The notes beneath the pieces were generated by a model that made no database searches, was not told the DNA's origin, and saw nothing but the letters and a program-made list of their open reading frames with translations. DNA of 50,372 nucleotides from Candidatus Adlerbacteria bacterium. GTDB lineage: Bacteria; Patescibacteriota; Minisyncoccia; Phycocordibacterales; SBAW01. The DNA lies in the NCBI GenBank assembly GCA_903819895.1, contig CAIJFH010000015.1, forward strand, positions 1-50,372. The letters run 5' to 3'. This document shows, one piece after another, positions 47,681-50,372 of the stretch. Position 1 is the first letter of the stretch; every line of letters starts with the position of its first letter. Both the position numbers and the translations under genes were made by a program.

Positions 47681-48700
47681 ATGACGGCAAATGATAAAAA
47701 TGCAGCACCAAATATGCTCGACGAGGCACTCGCGTACTTGCGGCGAGGGTGGTCAATAATCCCGATTCACCTATCGCAAAAAGGTGACAAGTGTGAAAAG
47801 AAACCACTTATCAACTGGACCGAATACCAGAAACGACTACCAACCGAGGATGAGGTGCGGGAGTGGTGGCGACGTTGGCCGTCTGAGGGCATAGCGCTGG
47901 TTACTGGCAAACTATCGGGCGTGGTTGTTGTAGACGTAGAGAAAGGCGGGCCAACCGATGGACTCACGCCCACAGTGATTTCCAAGACAGGCGGAGGCGG
48001 TTTCCACTATCTCTACAGGCCACCAGAAGCACCTATAAAAAACAGCGTCAAAAGCGTTGCAGAGCTTACAGACGTGCGCGGCGAGGGTGGGCTAATTGTT
48101 CTCCCACCCAGCATGCACGGCTCTGGCAATCGGTACGAGTGGCTTATTTCCCCGGACATGTCGGATCTTGCTGAGTTGCCGCAGTGGATACTTGAGAAGA
48201 GCAGGGATACCAAAGGCAAAGCACCGAGGGTCGACTGGGAAGTACTCGCAGCATCAGAGGTCCCCGCTGGAGGACGCAATGCGACAGCGACACAGTATGT
48301 CGGCGAACTCTTGCACTACCTACCACCAGAATTATGGGAGACAGTGGGCTGGCCAGCATTACAAGCGTGGAACGCGCAACACTGCAAACCACCGCTCGAC
48401 ACCAAAGAATTGCGCTCGGTATTCGACAGTATTGCAGGCCGTGAAGCAGCGAGCCGCGCCAAAAAGGCAAAGCCGGAGGGCGAACAAGACACGACACAGG
48501 CGGGACAGTTGGTACGCTATGTGACCGAGGACACCAGCGCCCTACTTTTCCACGACGAGCTCGGTATACCGTATGTGCGCCTTGCTGTGGGCAACCACAA
48601 AGAAACGTGGGGATGCAATAGCACGCAATTCAGGCTTTGGCTCGCAAAAAAATACTATGTCACCGCGCGCAAACCGATTGCAAGCGGCACTATGGTATGA
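47681..48700 (+). CDS. Primase-polymerase (N-terminal part of a split primase/helicase)
   Basis: This 339-aa product carries the bifunctional primase/polymerase (prim-pol) N-terminal domain: ALAYLRRGWSIIPI, KKPLINWTEYQ, WWRRWPSEGIALVTGKLSGVVVVDVE (metal-binding D), and KTGGGGFHYLY. A helical linker follows. The frame stops at TGA 48698-48700. The helicase half continues in the +1 frame from about 48687. Compared with related proteins, roughly 50 residues appear to be missing at the junction, so a deletion broke the gene. The primase half may still act alone. It is an element-encoded replication initiator. Confidence 0.88.
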   Translation: MTANDKNAAPNMLDEALAYLRRGWSIIPIHLSQKGDKCEKKPLINWTEYQKRLPTEDEVREWWRRWPSEGIALVTGKLSGVVVVDVEKGGPTDGLTPTVISKTGGGGFHYLYRPPEAPIKNSVKSVAELTDVRGEGGLIVLPPSMHGSGNRYEWLISPDMSDLAELPQWILEKSRDTKGKAPRVDWEVLAASEVPAGGRNATATQYVGELLHYLPPELWETVGWPALQAWNAQHCKPPLDTKELRSVFDSIAGREAASRAKKAKPEGEQDTTQAGQLVRYVTEDTSALLFHDELGIPYVRLAVGNHKETWGCNSTQFRLWLAKKYYVTARKPIASGTMV

Positions 48701-49913
48701 CCTATGCGACACACAGTGGCGAGCGGTACGCATTACCGCAGCGGGCTGGAGTATCGAAGACAATTCGCCACCAGTCTTTCGTCGGTACTCACACCAAGCA
48801 GCACAGGTTGAACCTATCGAGGGCGGCACTGTTGCTGATTTACTGCCATTCTTGAACCTACAGAGCGACGACCAGAAAATACTCTTTTTGGTCTGTGTGG
48901 TTGCTTTCTTTATCCCCGGATTTCCACACCCAATACTGTACATATACGGGCCGCAAGGATCGGCAAAGTCCACTAACTCAAAGAGTGTGCGAACGCTAAC
49001 CGACCCGTCGAAGATTGAGGTTGTGAGCATGCCAAAAGACGAAGAGCAGCTAGTACAGCAGCTGTCGCATCATCACACTTTGTTTTTCGATAACGTATCG
49101 AAGATTAGTGATGCTATTTCCGACCTGTTGTGTCGCGCAGTGACTGGCAGTGGATTCTCAAAACGAAAACTCTATACCGACGACGAAGATGTGATATATA
49201 CCCTGCTCGCAAATATCGGCATCAATGGTATTGAACTTGTCCCAAGCAAGCCCGATTTACTGGAGCGCAGTGTACTGATTGAGCTTTGGCGCATAGCCAA
49301 GGGTGAACGTCGGCAGCTGCACGAATTGGAAGCGGACTTTGAGCGGGAGCTGCCGCGGCTCTTGGGTGCAATCTTTACCGCCGTATCAAAAGCACTGGCA
49401 CTGTATCCGTCGGTCCATGTGGATGAACTGCCACGCATGGCGGATTTCACACAGTGGGGCTGTGCTATAGCCGAGGCTCTCGGATACACACAGCAAGAGT
49501 TTCTCGACGCATACCGGCGCAATATCGGGCAACAAAACGATGCAGTTATCGGGGACCATATCGAGGCGGCAATCATCATGGAATTTATGTCGGACAAGGG
49601 TGTATGGACTGGTAGTGCGTCGGCGTTACTCGCTGCGCTCAAAGAATCAAACCCTGCGAACGTCGGGGAACTCCCCAAGCAAGCCAACGTGTTTAGTCGC
49701 AATCTGTTTGCACTCAAGACCAATCTCGAAGAGGTCGGCTTGCAGCTGAGCCGGTCGAACGGATCAAAGCGCACCATCACTATCCGCAATCTGAACGTGC
49801 CCGAAGCTGTCGCACCACAGAGTGACCCAGACTGGTTTGAGGGGCTCGACAGCACCCAAAGCGATACCAGCGATATGAGCGATATTTTACCCACTACTGA
49901 CACGCTGCTATAA
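48687..49913 (+). pseudogene. Helicase half of the split primase/helicase
   Basis: Homology-like sequence resumes at ALWYDLCDTQWRAV in the +1 frame and continues for about 409 codons to TAA 49911-49913. It contains a Walker A, GPQGSAKST, near 48948, a Walker B-like HHHTLFFDN, and a sensor/arginine-finger region with SKPDLLERSVLIEL, as in the superfamily 3-like helicases of mobile elements. No good start with an SD is visible at the junction, so it is translated only by frameshifting or is inactive. The frame extends upstream to 48573 but that stretch is antisense-like. Confidence 0.75.
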
Positions 49914-49915
49914 GT

Positions 49916-50050
49916 ATGCGCAAGTATAAATACCTCGAAAAATGGGTTACGCAGTGTCTGTGCTTGAAAAGACAACGTGCGAAGTGGGAGCGTGAGCAAA
50001 GAAAAAGGCGGCTAGATACTCCAGACGAACCTAAACAATTTCGGCAATAA
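49916..50050 (+). CDS. Small basic protein, 44 aa
   Basis: ATG 49916 lies 2 bp after the helicase stop. The product begins MRKYKYLEKWVTQCLCLKRQ and is rich in Lys/Arg with two cysteines, continuing EREQRKRRLDTPDEPK. It could be a small DNA-binding protein of the element. Short length makes the call moderate; the close spacing to both neighbours supports it. Confidence 0.5.
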   Translation: MRKYKYLEKWVTQCLCLKRQRAKWEREQRKRRLDTPDEPKQFRQ

Positions 50051-50052
50051 AT

Positions 50053-50372
50053 ATGCGAGGCGGACACAACACCAAGGGCAAAAGGGAGGCGGACATGCTC
50101 AAGCAGATCTCTACGACGATGCTCAAAAAGTATGGGTATTTCTCTGGCTTAGGATCAAGAGTGGTGACATGGACCAACCAGATGACTGGGGTGCAAAGCA
50201 GCATTTCGGTTGGTGTCACCATGCGCGGCGCTGGCGGGGCTGTGCGGCTTGTATACAACGTCACAGACAGGGTTACTGGCGAAAAGCAGCATTTGGATTA
50301 TCAAATACCGCTCACGTCGACACCATGCGCATACGGCGGGAGGCGCTACTGGTTTATATGCCCGTGGGATAC
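50053..50372 (+). CDS. Mobile-element protein with expected Cys-rich C-terminus, right end cut
   Basis: This frame starts at ATG 50053, 2 bp after the previous stop, and runs off the window (106 codons visible). The visible end, LTSTPCAYGGRRYWFICPWD, matches from memory a widespread family of mobile-element proteins in which this block is followed by Cys-rich CGRR and CRHC-type motifs (a likely zinc ribbon). That part lies outside. A DNA-binding role is plausible. The gene continues the replication module. Confidence 0.65.
   Translation, partial: MRGGHNTKGKREADMLKQISTTMLKKYGYFSGLGSRVVTWTNQMTGVQSSISVGVTMRGAGGAVRLVYNVTDRVTGEKQHLDYQIPLTSTPCAYGGRRYWFICPWD

Overview
The window looks like a chromosomal segment of a GC-rich member of the Candidate Phyla Radiation (Patescibacteria, most likely a Parcubacteria/Kaiserbacteria-type genome). 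Reasons: a LemA / DUF2207 / HtpX cluster, a short ValS, many small membrane ORFans, large secreted proteins without homology to textbook families, standard use of TGA as stop, and sparse housekeeping genes mixed with accessory genes. The lineage is an inference from gene content; no rRNA is present.

Layout. 1-10772: a surface or fibre locus. A minus-strand secreted repeat protein runs off the left edge. Divergent from it is a tight plus-strand series: a Tat-signal-like protein, then three 724-739 aa paralogues, the later two each preceded by a small protein, running directly into tatC and tatA. 10806-12980: groES-groEL. 13072-17649: lemA, a membrane protein, a DUF2207 protein and htpX; a foreign 282-aa gene has been inserted at the htpX start, and the first 55 bp of htpX are duplicated on both sides of it. 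17650-22698: small proteins, tRNA-Ser, a SOUL protein, an HNH-like nuclease, an attenuator-like leader, a HAD protein, an ATP-grasp-like protein and an SdpI-like protein. 22776-25505: an AT-rich membrane-anchored KAP-type P-loop NTPase. 25585-34971: pseudouridine synthase, uppS, TMEM175 channel, SdrD-B surface protein, peptidoglycan-binding protein, orphan histidine kinase, msrB, DUF192, rnpB and murJ. 35042-44273: lepA, ftsB-like, glutaredoxin, three tRNAs, and a minus-strand run HD protein-tsaD-valS-prsW-hsp20. 44513-50372: an AT-richer accessory block of membrane ORFans followed by a replication module (DUF5659-like, primase-polymerase/helicase broken by a frameshift, small genes) that looks like an integrated mobile element.

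Most striking points. (1) A palindromic repeat sits in frame inside the coding sequences of two unrelated essential genes, lepA and tsaD, in opposite orientations relative to transcription. The copies share a perfect 25-mer and a 23-mer with one mismatch, as in Rickettsia palindromic elements. (2) The htpX 5' end is duplicated around a cargo gene, leaving a 19-codon leader whose stop lies two bases before the cargo start. (3) The fibre-like paralogue cassette is contiguous with the Tat translocon genes, and two neighbouring proteins carry twin-arginine-like signals. (4) About fifteen genes have a -10-like hexamer ending only 4-9 bases before the start codon, which predicts widespread leaderless mRNAs. 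(5) A leader ORF followed by mutually exclusive hairpins precedes the HAD gene. (6) A PhoB-box-like array of three 11-bp direct repeats precedes the SdrD-type surface protein.
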